A stretch of DNA of 64,000 bases, taken from the NCBI RefSeq assembly GCF_025947285.1, contig NZ_CP110008.1, forward strand, positions 992,001-1,056,000. Direction: 5' to 3'. Origin of the DNA: Flavobacterium sp. N2820 (GTDB lineage: Bacteria; Bacteroidota; Bacteroidia; Flavobacteriales; Flavobacteriaceae). Below, one piece after another: positions 9,201-18,655 of the stretch. The stretch's first letter is position 1. Each line of letters begins with the position of its first letter. Below the pieces are notes generated by a model. The model had not been told where the DNA came from and did not search any database. It saw only the letters and a program-made list of their open reading frames with translations. A program made the position numbers and the translations under genes.

Positions 9201-11705
9201 GGGACATGGACGTGTACAGTTACGGATGCTAACGGTTGTATCGCTAGTGTTAACTTCACAGTTACTCAACCAACTGCTTTAACTCTAACACCTGCTTCGC
9301 AAACGAATATTGCTTGTAATGGCGGTTCTAATGGCGCTGCGGCTGTAAATACTGCTACCGGAGGTGCCGGTGGTTATACATACGATTGGACACCAGGCAC
9401 ACCAACTGGAGACGGAACGCCATCTGTTACAGGTTTAACAGCTGGGACATGGACGTGTACAGTTACGGATGCTAACGGTTGTATCGCTAGTGTTAACTTC
9501 ACAGTTACTCAACCAACTGCTTTAGGTTTAACCCCTGCTTCACAAACGAATATTGCTTGTAACGCTGGTTCTAATGGGGCTGCTTCTGTAAATATTGCAA
9601 CGGGAGGTGCCGGTGGTTATACATACGATTGGACACCAGGAAATCCTATTGGAGACGGAACGCCATCTGTTACTGGCTTAACAGCTGGAACTTGGACGTG
9701 TACCGTTACCGATGCGAACGGCTGTACCGCTAGTGTTAACTTCACAGTTACTCAACCAACTGCTTTAGGTTTAACGCCTGCTTCACAAACGAATATTGCT
9801 TGTAATGGCGGTTCTAATGGCGCTGCGGCTGTAAATACAGCTACCGGAGGTGCCGGTGGTTATACATACGATTGGACACCAGGCACACCAACTGGAGACG
9901 GAACTTCATCTGTTACTGGTTTAACAGCAGGAACTTGGACGTGTACCGTTACCGATGCGAACGGCTGTACCGCTAGTGTTAACTTCACAGTTACCCAACC
10001 AAGCGCACTAACAGCTACAACTTCACAAACAAATGTATCATGTAATGGCGGATCAAATGGAACAGCTAGTGTTGTTGTTTCAGGAGGTACAGCTGCTTAC
10101 ACCTATTCTTGGGCGCCTTCGGGTGGCACAAATGCTACAGCTTCTGGCTTAACTGCAGGTACTTATATTGTTACGATTATTGATGCAAATGCTTGTCAAA
10201 TAACTAGAACCGTTACAATAACTGAGCCTACTGCTTTAGCAAGTACAACTTCTCAAACGAATGTCTCATGTAACGGAGGTTCAAACGGAAGTGCAACAGT
10301 TACCGTTACAGGTGGAACTGGCGCTTATACTTATTCTTGGGCACCTGCTGGTGGTACAAATGCTACTGCTACTGGTTTATCTGCGGGAATCTATACTGTA
10401 ACTATTTTAGATGCTAATAGTTGTGCATTAACACAATCATTTACAATTACTGAACCTACTGCCTTAGTAGCTTCTATTGGAAGTCAAGCTGATGTTTCTT
10501 GTGCTGGTGCAAGTGATGGAACTGCTACAGTTGCAGTTACTGGAGGAACTGGTACTTATACTTATGCATGGGCTCCTTCTGGTGGTTCAAATGCTACTGC
10601 TTCTGGTTTATCAGCTGGAACGTATACAGTTACAGTTGTTGATGCAAATAGTTGTTCAACTACTCAATCATTCGTTATTGGAACTGTTTTAGATGTTACG
10701 AATCCTGTTATAATTGCACCTGCAGATGTTGCAATAACAACAAATGCAGGATGTACTGCAACGGGTGTTGTATTAGGTACGCCAACTGTTTCTGACAATT
10801 GTTTAGTGGCTTCTTTCAGTTCAAATGCTCCTTCTGTATTCCCTATTGGAACAACAGTTGTTACTTGGACGGTTATAGATGGTTTAGGAAATACTGCTAC
10901 AGCTTCACAAAATGTGGTGGTAACTGATGTAACTGCTCCTATCGTAGTCACACAAAATATTACGATTACTTTAGATGCAACGGGTACTACAACAGTAACT
11001 CCAAGCATGTTAGATAATGGTTCAACAGACAACTGTACAATCGACACCATAACTATTTCTCAAAGCATATTTGATTGTTCAAATGAAGGAGTTACTACAG
11101 TTACGGTTACTGTAACGGATATATATGGAAATAGTGCTTCTGCAAATGCAACCGTGACTATCGTTAACAATTTTGTGGATACTGATGGAGATGGTATTAA
11201 AAATAATTGTGATGAAGACGATGATAACGACGGAATTTTAGACGTTAATGATAATTGTACAACAGTAGCCAATCCGAATCAAGAAGATAATGACCTTGAT
11301 GGTATAGGTGATATTTGTGATGCAGATGATGACAATGACGGATTCTTAGATGAAGTCGATAACTGTCCGTTTACTTACAATGATGGTCAAGAAGATATTG
11401 ATAATGACGGTATTGGTGATGTTTGTGATGTTGTAGAAATAAATGTATCACAAGCCTTCACTCCAAATGGAGATGGCATCAATGATACGTGGGTAATCAT
11501 CAATATTCAAAATCATCCAAATTCAGTAGTACGCGTATACAACCGTTGGGGTGATGAGCTATTTAAAGCTAAAAATTATCAAAACAATTGGAATGGAAGT
11601 TTCAAAGGGAATGAAACACCTGAAGCTGCATCTTACTACTATCAAATTGATTTAGATGGTAATGGAACGGTAGATCACGATGGTTGGATTTATATTACAC
11701 GCTAA
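6291..11705 (+). CDS. SprB-repeat T9SS surface adhesin with gliding-motility C-terminal domain
   Basis: An 1804-residue secreted adhesin. A signal peptide (about 1-26) precedes a 165-residue N-terminal domain. Sixteen SprB repeats follow (about 191-1465), each with a SQTNxxCxGGxxG core, a GGYTYxWTP strand, a GLxAGTW(Y)TCTVTDA turn and an xFTVTQPT linker. Repeats 2-13 are 81-residue near copies. Next come two HYR/Ig-like domains (about 1468-1625), a calcium-binding thrombospondin type 3 stretch rich in DxDGDGI (about 1628-1705), and a CHU_C domain (TIGR04131, about 1714-1804) beginning AFTPNGDGINDTW, the type B signal for T9SS export and surface anchoring. SprB in Flavobacterium is the mobile gliding adhesin. 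This is a shorter relative, so attachment or gliding is likely but not proven. The PorP/SprF gene follows after 14 bp. Confidence 0.93.
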   Translation: MKTKLFKLKKIAFLIVMLCSLLGFSQTTYDFTTPATLTNTGTWITQADITIGGVAYRLTSGGNGGFTNQGSGGVSNSNCLRKEGAGGDSFSLQRVDGQPFQFYGLWVNHQSMNSYSAFYTLPPWYTLTAGAYQYQDMTAMTAGTAWNNYTSSSIAISPGGSGVTVTSVSITFQAILHYAIDNIIVGPTASALTATTSQTNVSCNGGSNGTASVNASGGTAPYSYSWSPSGGTGATATGLSAGTYTCTITDNTSTSITRNVTITQPTAISLTQASQTNIACFGGASGAAAVNPASGGAGGYTYNWTPGNPTGDGTPSVTGLSAGTWTCTVTDANACTRSVNFTVTQPTALALTPASQTNIACFGGASGAAAVNPASGGAGGYTYNWTPGNPTGDGTPSVTGLSAGTWTCTVTDANACTRSVNFTVTQPTVLALTPASQTNISCNGGSNGTATVNPASGGAGGYTYNWTPGNPTGDGTTTITGLTAGTWTCTVTDANSCVATVNFTVTQPTALGLTPASQTNVACNGGSNGAATVNTATGGAGGYTYNWTPGNPTGDGTPSVTGLSAGTWTCTVTDANSCVATVNFTVTQPTALSLTPASQTNIACNGGSNGAASVNTATGGAGGYTYNWTPGNPTGDGTPSVTGLSAGTWTCTVTDANSCVATVNFTVTQPTALTLTPASQTNIACNGGSNGAATVNTATGGAGGYTYNWTPGNPTGDGTPSVTGLTAGTWTCTVTDANSCVATVNFTVTQPTALSLTPASQTNVACNGGSNGAATVNTATGGAGGYTYDWTPGNPTGDGTPSVTGLTAGTWTCTVTDANSCVATVNFTVTQPTALGLTPASQTNIACNGGSNGAAAVNTATGGAGGYTYDWTPGTPTGDGTSSVTGLTAGTWTCTVTDANGCTASVNFTVTQPTALGLTPASQTNIACNGGSNGAAAVNTATGGAGGYTYDWTPGTPTGDGTPSVTGLTAGTWTCTVTDANGCIASVNFTVTQPTALTLTPASQTNIACNGGSNGAAAVNTATGGAGGYTYDWTPGTPTGDGTPSVTGLTAGTWTCTVTDANGCIASVNFTVTQPTALGLTPASQTNIACNAGSNGAASVNIATGGAGGYTYDWTPGNPIGDGTPSVTGLTAGTWTCTVTDANGCTASVNFTVTQPTALGLTPASQTNIACNGGSNGAAAVNTATGGAGGYTYDWTPGTPTGDGTSSVTGLTAGTWTCTVTDANGCTASVNFTVTQPSALTATTSQTNVSCNGGSNGTASVVVSGGTAAYTYSWAPSGGTNATASGLTAGTYIVTIIDANACQITRTVTITEPTALASTTSQTNVSCNGGSNGSATVTVTGGTGAYTYSWAPAGGTNATATGLSAGIYTVTILDANSCALTQSFTITEPTALVASIGSQADVSCAGASDGTATVAVTGGTGTYTYAWAPSGGSNATASGLSAGTYTVTVVDANSCSTTQSFVIGTVLDVTNPVIIAPADVAITTNAGCTATGVVLGTPTVSDNCLVASFSSNAPSVFPIGTTVVTWTVIDGLGNTATASQNVVVTDVTAPIVVTQNITITLDATGTTTVTPSMLDNGSTDNCTIDTITISQSIFDCSNEGVTTVTVTVTDIYGNSASANATVTIVNNFVDTDGDGIKNNCDEDDDNDGILDVNDNCTTVANPNQEDNDLDGIGDICDADDDNDGFLDEVDNCPFTYNDGQEDIDNDGIGDVCDVVEINVSQAFTPNGDGINDTWVIINIQNHPNSVVRVYNRWGDELFKAKNYQNNWNGSFKGNETPEAASYYYQIDLDGNGTVDHDGWIYITR
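7089..10004 (+). repeat. Coding tandem repeat, 12 x 243 bp
   Basis: Twelve in-register 243-bp units encode SprB repeats 2-13 of the adhesin. The period is exact from the GCT at 7089 to the base before the GCA at 10005 (12 x 243 = 2916 bp). Units differ only at scattered sites, and neighbouring units share variants (for example the N-W-T-P versus D-W-T-P and GNPTGDG versus GTPTGDG forms occur in blocks), which indicates recent duplication or gene conversion. The flanking repeats 1 and 14-16 are shorter and more divergent. Confidence 0.95.
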
Positions 11706-11719
11706 AAAATAAAAATTAC

Positions 11720-12604
11720 ATGAAAAAAATAGTTATAATTACAGTAACATTACTCTTGGTAGGAACTTTTACCGCTAACGCACAACAAGAAAGTTTGTTT
11801 AGTTTTTACCGAAGTCATATGAATCTTGTAAATCCAGCATTTGCAGGTGCTGAAGATGAAACACAAATTACCAGCTCATTCAGAAAACAATGGGCTGGTA
11901 TTAAAGATGCACCTGAAACACAAGCCGTTTCATTTGGAACACCACTGGGCAAATCACTTGGATTGGGTATCTCTATGGTACACGATAAAACATTCATTGA
12001 AAAACAAACGTTTTTAGGGGTTGACTTCTCCTATAAGTTAGACCTAAATGCAGCCTATAAATTGTATATGGGACTAAAAGTAGGTGGTAATTTTTATGAT
12101 GTAAATACCTCTGGATTACAAACGTATAATGTTGTTGCTGATCCAGCTTTAGAAGCAATCAATAATTTTAATCCAAATGTAGGCTTAGGTTTTTATTTAA
12201 AACACGAAGACTTTTATGTATCATTATCGAGTCCAAGAATCTTAAATACAGAACGTGCGGACGAAAAAGACGGATTTGCCTCAACAGCAACCGATAGTCC
12301 TCATTTCTATCTTAGTTCTGGAATGGATTATAGTCTTTCTGATAAATTTGAATTTACACCATCGTTCATGTTGCGATATGTAAATGGAGCCCCTTTTAAT
12401 GCAGACATTACTGCTGCTTTTAACTATGACAAAACAGCGAGTATTGGCGTTGCTTATAGAACAAGTAAAGTAGTTACTGGAATGTTCTCAATCGTGGCCA
12501 ATAAAAGATTAACGCTAGGTTATGCCTATGAAAGCGACTTGCAGAGCGACTTGAAAGGAAGAGCAAACGGAACCCATGAATTTATTTTGAAATTTAATTT
12601 ATAA
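11720..12604 (+). CDS. PorP/SprF family type IX secretion system membrane protein
   Basis: A 294-residue outer-membrane barrel of the PorP/SprF family. These proteins act with the T9SS to export and hold CHU_C-bearing cargo on the surface, and their genes usually follow the cargo gene, as here. The start at 11720 gives a clean signal peptide ending in ANAQQ; an upstream ATG at 11684 would overlap the adhesin gene. The hallmark early segment SLFSFYRSHMNLVNPAFAGAED is present, and the C-terminal strand ends in FILKFNL. A strong terminator closes the two-gene operon 41 bp downstream. Confidence 0.93.
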   Translation: MKKIVIITVTLLLVGTFTANAQQESLFSFYRSHMNLVNPAFAGAEDETQITSSFRKQWAGIKDAPETQAVSFGTPLGKSLGLGISMVHDKTFIEKQTFLGVDFSYKLDLNAAYKLYMGLKVGGNFYDVNTSGLQTYNVVADPALEAINNFNPNVGLGFYLKHEDFYVSLSSPRILNTERADEKDGFASTATDSPHFYLSSGMDYSLSDKFEFTPSFMLRYVNGAPFNADITAAFNYDKTASIGVAYRTSKVVTGMFSIVANKRLTLGYAYESDLQSDLKGRANGTHEFILKFNL

Positions 12605-12644
12605 TTCAAATAACTAGTAAACTACACACAAAAAAGTAGGCCAA

Positions 12645-12684
12645 AAAAGAGGATGGATTTAATAATCCATCCTCTTTTATTTTA
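12645..12684 (+). terminator. Terminator of the adhesin-PorP/SprF operon
   Basis: A perfect 15-bp stem (12645-12659 with 12664-12678) with a 4-base loop, followed by a T-rich tail. It is the strongest terminator in the left part of the window. Confidence 0.9.
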
Positions 12685-13263
12685 GAATAGTAAACAAATA
12701 CTACGATAAGTAAAAATTTTGATTAGAGCAATGTAAAAATAGATACTCAAATTAGAGTTTCTTAAAATCGTTAGATTAACAAATATAATAATTTATGTAC
12801 AATAATGACACTTTTACGCAAAACTAATTTATGTTAAACCCTTGAAAACGAACCTTATTTTGTAGCCGAAAGCATTGCAAATACTTTGATGTAAACTAGT
12901 CCATTTTACAATTCAAAAACACGCTTAAAAAAAAATCAAAATAGCATGATGTATTTGTAAAATTTAAAAAAAAACGGCTTTAAAATGTTAAAAAAACAAA
13001 CAATCATAAGCACTTTCAACTACTATTTATATAACAAAAAAGTAAAATTTACGCAGTAAAATACTTGTCATACACTAATATTATACATAATTTTGAGGCT
13101 CCCTACAAAATTTATTTTCAGCGCGAAGTTATTCACATTTTTTTTATTGTGGATGATACTATAGCCTTGTGAAAAATTAAAAATTTTACATAATCAACCA
13201 AAAACACGAAACGACTATTTTTTTGATGTTGTAGAGAAAAAATGGGTTGTTTTAAAAAAAGAA
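12685..13263. other. Intergenic leader of the PAS histidine kinase
   Basis: About 580 bp of AT-rich DNA with no credible gene on either strand. It holds one good promoter (13065-13095) that would start a transcript about 160 nt before the kinase start. Nothing else is recognised. Confidence 0.6.
13065..13095 (+). promoter_or_regulatory. Promoter for the multi-PAS histidine kinase
   Basis: TTG at 13065-13067, a 20-bp spacer, and TAATTTTG at 13088-13095 match the Bacteroidota housekeeping promoter (-33 TTG, -7 TAnnTTTG) exactly in sequence and spacing. Confidence 0.65.
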
Positions 13264-16200
13264 ATGAATAAGAAAGTCCCCTCTTATAATGACAATGGCC
13301 TATTTGAAATCAACCCAGTACCTACATTAATCTGTGATGTTGAAACCTTAAAAATCTACGATTGCAACCAAGCTGCAATTGAGTACTACAAATATGCCAA
13401 AGAAGTTTTTCTTGAACGCACATTCAACGACCTGTTTTATGTTGAAGATGCAAAGGAGCAATTTGTTATTGATAAAAAACTAACGAGTCTTGTAACCAAT
13501 ATCGATTTTGGTGTTTTTATCCATAAAAAAAAGAACGGCGCTCGTTTTCCCATACAAATCAATGGACATATCATTGATTATAAGGGTAAAAAATGCGTAA
13601 TGCTGGTTTGCCAAGAACACATTCTAAACATTCAAAAACAAAACATGCTTCAAGAGGCCAAAAACCTTTTAGACACCTCATTGGATGTGATCTGTTCTAT
13701 TGATGAAAACGGCAAATTTATAAGAGTAAGTGCCGCTTCATTTAAACATTGGGGATATACCCCTGAAGAACTCGAAGGAAGACCATACTTAGAGCTTGTA
13801 TTTCATGAAGATGTTGAAAAAACAAATCATGCCGCAAACCAAATTATTTTGGGCAAAGATGTAACAGCCTTCGAAAACCGTTATGTAACTAAAAATGGGG
13901 AAATTACTCATAACATCTGGTCTGCCCATTATGACAATAGTACCAGAATAATGTATGCCGTTGCCCGAGACGCAACTGAAAAAAGGGAAATGGAACAATT
14001 GCTTATCGAAAGTGAAAGCAGGTTTAAATCCTTAGTTCAAGAAGGATTAGACCTTATTGCTATATTAGATGACAATGGAAACTATTCGTATGTTAGTCCT
14101 TCATCCCTTACCGTTTTAGGAATTAATGCCGAAGAACTTATAGGCAAAAGTCCGTTTGAATTTATTCATCCCGACGATGCGGAAAAAGTGAGCAAAAGTT
14201 TGGAACGCATTACCACTGAACACCGCATTAAAGTACCCCCTTTTCGTTTTCAAAACAGTTTAGGAGATTGGCGATGGATCAAAACCATCTTAACGAATAT
14301 GCTACACCATCCTTCTATAAAAGGTATTGTTGCTAATTCTAGAGATATTACAGAGAAAATTGAAGAGCAAAATCGGTTAAAATTGCTTGAAAGTGTAATC
14401 CTCAACACAAAAGACTCTGTTGTAATTACAGAAGCCGAATCTCATGATGAATCTGGACCAAAAATTTTATATGTCAATGAGGCTTTCACTAAAATGACAG
14501 GCTACACAGCAGCAGAAGTAATTGGAAAAACCCCTCATTTTCTGCACGGTCCCAATTCTGACAAGAATGAACTTTCAAGACTAAGCGAATCATTACAAAA
14601 ATGGGAATCTTGTGAAATTACCATCATAAACTACAAAAAAAACGGGGAAGAATTTTGGAATAACTTCATGGTTAATCCTGTGGTCAACGAAAAAGGAGTA
14701 TACACCCACTGGGTGGCCATACAAAGAGATGTAACCGAAAAAAAGAACCGTGAATTAGAACAAAATTTACTACATCAAATTAGTCAAATTTTTAACGAGG
14801 AAAAAAAACTCAAGAATGCGACCCAACGATTGTGTGAAACATTTGCGCATTTTGGAGCGTTTGATTTTGTAGAAGTATGGTCTCCAAATCTAGAAAATAC
14901 TTCCATTCAATTACACAGCTATAGCAACAACTCTCGTGCAGGAACAGAATTTTACATCCAGTCCGAAACCCATAATAGTTTACGTTTTGGGGAAGGATTT
15001 ATTGGTACTATTTGGCAATTAAAACAGTCTGTAATTATTGACCTCAACAATAGTGATACCGTTTTCATTCGCAAAGAGGCCGCTATAAATGCTGGAATCA
15101 ATTCCATCATTGGCATTCCATTAGTATTCAAAGAAATAATCGTTGGCGTACTTGTTTTTGGCTCTTCCAAAAACGTAAATCAATTGCGCAATTATTTGAA
15201 TATCTTCCGCGAATTGGAAACTTTTATTGGGTCAGAAATCAATCGGAAATCACTTGAAACCAACCTCAAACATCTGTTTCAAGCCATTCCTGATATTATT
15301 TGTATCACCGACTTTCGAGGCCGATTCCTCAAAATAAATAAAGCAGGTTGCGATTTATTAGGATATTCTAAAAAAGAAATCCTATACCATTCGTTTCATG
15401 AGTTTGTGCATCCCGAAGACCAAGAAATTTCTACCAATGAAATTACGAAACTCAAAAAAGGTGAAACCGTTTTTAAATTTGAAAACAGATACATCACTAA
15501 AAAAGGCGAAATTATTTGGCTGAGTTGGACTTGTAATTCAGAATCGCAGGAAGGCCATATTTACGCTTCGGCCAAAAATATTACCAAAGAAAAAAAATTA
15601 AGTGAATTGCAAATGCAAACTTCTTCTTTGGCTAAAATTGGAAGTTGGGAAATCGACTTATTCGAAAATAAACTCTTATGGACGGATTTAGTGCACGACC
15701 TGCATGAAACTGATCCTACAACATTCATACCCGATTTAGAAACTACCATTAATTTTTACCGCGAAGATTTTCGTGAAATGATTACCGAGTCTGCAAAACG
15801 TTGTGCTACTGATGGAACACCTTTTAGTTTTGAAGCCGTAATCAAAACCATGAAAAACAATGAGCGTTGGGTTAGAGTCATTGGGCAATCTGAATTTGTT
15901 GATGGAAATTGTGTCCGAATTTTTGGTAGTTTTCAAGACATTCATCCTTTTAAACTTGTACAACTACAACTGGAAGAAATTTTGGGTAGTATTTCCGATG
16001 CTTTTTATGCTGTAGATCAAAACTGGAGGTTTACTTATTTTAATAAAGAAGCCGAAAATTTATTTTTAAAGAAACTGGATGATGTGCTGGGGAAAAACAT
16101 ATGGGAAGTCTTTTCTACCATCAAAAAAAAGCCGTTGGAAGAAGTATACCATCGCGTCAACCAAAGCGGAATCCCAGAATCATTTGAATATTATTTTCCA

Positions 16201-17775
16201 GCCGCTGGACGTTGGTATGAAATAAACACCTTCCCCTCTCACAGTGGAATTTCGGTCTATTTCAAAGATATTGACGAACGCAAAAAAACTGCCGCACAAT
16301 TAGAAAAAGCCTATCAAGAAAAAAACAACATCATTGAAAGTATTACCGATGCGTTTTTTACCATGAACAAAAACTTTATGGTTTCCTACTGGAATAGAAC
16401 GGCTGAAGTCATTTCAGGCATGAATAGAGCGGAATTAGTGGGCAAAAACCTGTGGGAAGTCTTTCCAAATTTAACCGAAAGTATTGCGTATACGCACATA
16501 CTAAATACGGTTGAATTAGAGCAATCTGTGACATTTGAAGATTGTTGTGATGGCATTTGGTTAGAGGTAAACGCCTATCCGTCTGAAGAAGGTATTACGG
16601 TATTTTTTAGAGACATTACACACAAAAAACAAGCTGAAGAAGAAATTTTAAAAGCAAACGAGCGCTTTGAAAAAGCAACCCAAGCCACTAATGATGTAAT
16701 TTGGGATTGGGATATTGAAAATGGTACCTTTTTTAGAAGCCACGGCATTGAAAATTTCTTCGATAAGAATACCAATGCATCACTCCCTGAAGACAGTGAA
16801 TGGAGAGACAAATTTCATGCAGAAGATTTCCCGTTGATTCAGCAAAGTTTAGAAGAAGCAATTCAAGACCCTACTATTTCGCGTTGGGAAATGGAATACC
16901 GCATCATTAAGGAAAACAGAAAAATTGGTTTTGTAGTCGACAAAGGACTCATCATCAGAAACAAAAAAGGAAAAGCGACCCGTATTGTTGGTGCCATGAC
17001 CGATATTTCGGAACGAAAAAAACATGAAACCGAATTTCTGAAACTAAACGAATCGTTAAAAAAACACACCCAAGAACTCGAAGCAACCAACGAGTTGTTA
17101 GAACAATTTGCGTTTATAGCCTCACATGACTTACAAGAGCCATTGCGAATGGTGACAAGTTTTCTAGACCTTTTAAAACAAAAATACGAAAGCCAATTAG
17201 ACCACAAAGCCAAGCAATACATTCACTTTGCAACCGATGGTGCCATTCGAATGAGGCAAATTATTCTGGATTTATTAGAATATTCCAGAGCGGGTATAAC
17301 AAATAAAACCCTAGAAGAAATTGATTTAAATGATATTTTAGACGACTACAAACTACTAAGAAGTAAAATCATCTGTGAAAAAAAGGTGACCATTCAAACG
17401 GGTGAATTGCCTGAATTGATGGCCTACAAAGTTCCTTTGATTCAAACCATGCACTGCCTAATTGATAATGCCATAAAATATTCGAAAAACGATTGCGCAC
17501 CAGTTATAAAAATCAGCATGAAAGAAGATAACGAACATTGGACCCTTTCTATCAAAGACAACGGCATTGGGATACAGAAACAATACTACGAGAAAGTATT
17601 CATCATTTTTCAAAGGCTACACAACAAAAACGAGTACGACGGTACAGGAATTGGACTAGCGTTATCTAAAAAAAATGTAGAATCTTGGGGCGGAACAATT
17701 TGGATCAACTCGGTAATCAATTCGGGAACAACAGTCTATTTTACAATTCCAAAAAGAGAAATGGTAGAGGAATAA
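13264..17775 (+). CDS. Cytosolic multi-PAS/GAF hybrid sensor histidine kinase
   Basis: A 1503-residue soluble sensor kinase with no signal peptide or transmembrane segment. I count about nine PAS domains (near 12-120, 135-245, 255-365, 373-495, 666-775, 785-900, 906-1015, 1023-1130 and 1138-1260) and one GAF domain (about 497-660). The kinase core follows: a phytochrome-like dimerisation helix with the phospho-acceptor His1288 in FIASHDLQEPLR, and an ATPase domain with N-box LIDNAIKYS, G1 DNGIGI and G2 GTGIGLALSK. There is no receiver domain and no adjacent response regulator, so it is an orphan kinase. The fourth PAS resembles LOV domains (GKTPHFLHGPNSD) but has Pro where LOV has the flavin-binding Cys. 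Signals are unknown; redox, small ligands or flavin are possible. Confidence 0.92.
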   Translation: MNKKVPSYNDNGLFEINPVPTLICDVETLKIYDCNQAAIEYYKYAKEVFLERTFNDLFYVEDAKEQFVIDKKLTSLVTNIDFGVFIHKKKNGARFPIQINGHIIDYKGKKCVMLVCQEHILNIQKQNMLQEAKNLLDTSLDVICSIDENGKFIRVSAASFKHWGYTPEELEGRPYLELVFHEDVEKTNHAANQIILGKDVTAFENRYVTKNGEITHNIWSAHYDNSTRIMYAVARDATEKREMEQLLIESESRFKSLVQEGLDLIAILDDNGNYSYVSPSSLTVLGINAEELIGKSPFEFIHPDDAEKVSKSLERITTEHRIKVPPFRFQNSLGDWRWIKTILTNMLHHPSIKGIVANSRDITEKIEEQNRLKLLESVILNTKDSVVITEAESHDESGPKILYVNEAFTKMTGYTAAEVIGKTPHFLHGPNSDKNELSRLSESLQKWESCEITIINYKKNGEEFWNNFMVNPVVNEKGVYTHWVAIQRDVTEKKNRELEQNLLHQISQIFNEEKKLKNATQRLCETFAHFGAFDFVEVWSPNLENTSIQLHSYSNNSRAGTEFYIQSETHNSLRFGEGFIGTIWQLKQSVIIDLNNSDTVFIRKEAAINAGINSIIGIPLVFKEIIVGVLVFGSSKNVNQLRNYLNIFRELETFIGSEINRKSLETNLKHLFQAIPDIICITDFRGRFLKINKAGCDLLGYSKKEILYHSFHEFVHPEDQEISTNEITKLKKGETVFKFENRYITKKGEIIWLSWTCNSESQEGHIYASAKNITKEKKLSELQMQTSSLAKIGSWEIDLFENKLLWTDLVHDLHETDPTTFIPDLETTINFYREDFREMITESAKRCATDGTPFSFEAVIKTMKNNERWVRVIGQSEFVDGNCVRIFGSFQDIHPFKLVQLQLEEILGSISDAFYAVDQNWRFTYFNKEAENLFLKKLDDVLGKNIWEVFSTIKKKPLEEVYHRVNQSGIPESFEYYFPAAGRWYEINTFPSHSGISVYFKDIDERKKTAAQLEKAYQEKNNIIESITDAFFTMNKNFMVSYWNRTAEVISGMNRAELVGKNLWEVFPNLTESIAYTHILNTVELEQSVTFEDCCDGIWLEVNAYPSEEGITVFFRDITHKKQAEEEILKANERFEKATQATNDVIWDWDIENGTFFRSHGIENFFDKNTNASLPEDSEWRDKFHAEDFPLIQQSLEEAIQDPTISRWEMEYRIIKENRKIGFVVDKGLIIRNKKGKATRIVGAMTDISERKKHETEFLKLNESLKKHTQELEATNELLEQFAFIASHDLQEPLRMVTSFLDLLKQKYESQLDHKAKQYIHFATDGAIRMRQIILDLLEYSRAGITNKTLEEIDLNDILDDYKLLRSKIICEKKVTIQTGELPELMAYKVPLIQTMHCLIDNAIKYSKNDCAPVIKISMKEDNEHWTLSIKDNGIGIQKQYYEKVFIIFQRLHNKNEYDGTGIGLALSKKNVESWGGTIWINSVINSGTTVYFTIPKREMVEE

Positions 17776-17851
17776 CTCGCGGATGGGGTTTGGAATGGAT
17801 ATAAATTTTATTTTGAGGAAAAAACGTTTTGTAATTGAATTGATGAACTAC

Positions 17852-18655
17852 TTATTCTTTGACATTAAATTCAAAAAAAATGGGAATATGATCTGAAATT
17901 TGTCTAGCTTCATTTAAGTTTTCAAAAGATTTATAAAAATGAATTACTTTAGCATTGACAAACATGATTTTTGAAGTATTATACCAAATAGTATCAAATT
18001 CAGAAGCCAGACACTCATCGTTAAAGCATTCTCTTTTTAAAGTGGTTTTTTGATTTACAAAAACCGATGCATACCCCATTTTCTTCAAAGGATTAAAAAC
18101 CGTGTGCGATTGTGGACAATTAAAATCACCTACGAAAAGCAAATTCAATGTTGGATATTGAGCAGGCAAAAACTTAAAATATTTGATTTCTGTTTCAGGT
18201 TGTTTACTCTTCGTTATAGCATGAAAATTAACGACTGTAAAGGGCTTATTTTGGTATTCAAACGTACAATAATAAGGCTCTCTATCGATTTCTAAATGGT
18301 ATTTTTTCTCCAACCAAGCCTCACCTTTCTTTTTAACTTTATTTGTTTTCCATAAAAAAGCATACCGTTCCGTTTTGTAGGTACTACTACTGGTTGGGTC
18401 ACTTATGGCATAATCCCATTTTGAACCTTTCCTATTGAGTTCATCGACTAATTTAGCTACAGCTTGCGCACCACCATCACCAGCAACAATTTCTTGTAAC
18501 GCCACTACATCATACGCGTTGATGGTGTTTACAATAAAAGAAATATCCTCTTCTGATTTTGAACTCCCTAAATTTTCTACATTCCAAGAAAGGAGTTTGA
18601 CTTGGGAGAAAAGTGTAGTCGAAGTAAAAAAAAATAAAAAAATGAGTTTTTTCAT
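17852..18655 (-). CDS. Secreted endonuclease/exonuclease/phosphatase (EEP) family protein
   Basis: A 267-residue DNase I-like metal-dependent phosphoesterase with a signal peptide (MKKLIFLFFFTSTTLFSQ). The family motifs appear in order: SWNVENLG, the metal-binding Glu55 in LQEI, NFHAITKS, GDFNCP (about 176) and SDHIPIFFEF near the end. The protein is probably periplasmic or secreted, and the substrate may be nucleic acid or a phosphorylated lipid or sugar. Its start overlaps the stop of the upstream membrane-protein gene by 4 bp, so it is the last gene of the ten-gene operon that begins at 25598. No clear terminator is seen in the 76 bp after it. Confidence 0.88.
   Translation of the reverse strand: MKKLIFLFFFTSTTLFSQVKLLSWNVENLGSSKSEEDISFIVNTINAYDVVALQEIVAGDGGAQAVAKLVDELNRKGSKWDYAISDPTSSSTYKTERYAFLWKTNKVKKKGEAWLEKKYHLEIDREPYYCTFEYQNKPFTVVNFHAITKSKQPETEIKYFKFLPAQYPTLNLLFVGDFNCPQSHTVFNPLKKMGYASVFVNQKTTLKRECFNDECLASEFDTIWYNTSKIMFVNAKVIHFYKSFENLNEARQISDHIPIFFEFNVKE

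Noticed and set aside
7089..10004. The regular repeats as a CRISPR array
   Set aside because: The unit is 243 bp, coding, in frame and without unique spacers.
11684..11719. Upstream start for the PorP/SprF gene
   Set aside because: It would overlap the adhesin stop codon and place the signal peptide internally.
13264..17775. A functional LOV photoreceptor domain
   Set aside because: The reactive Cys is replaced by Pro in the only LOV-like PAS.
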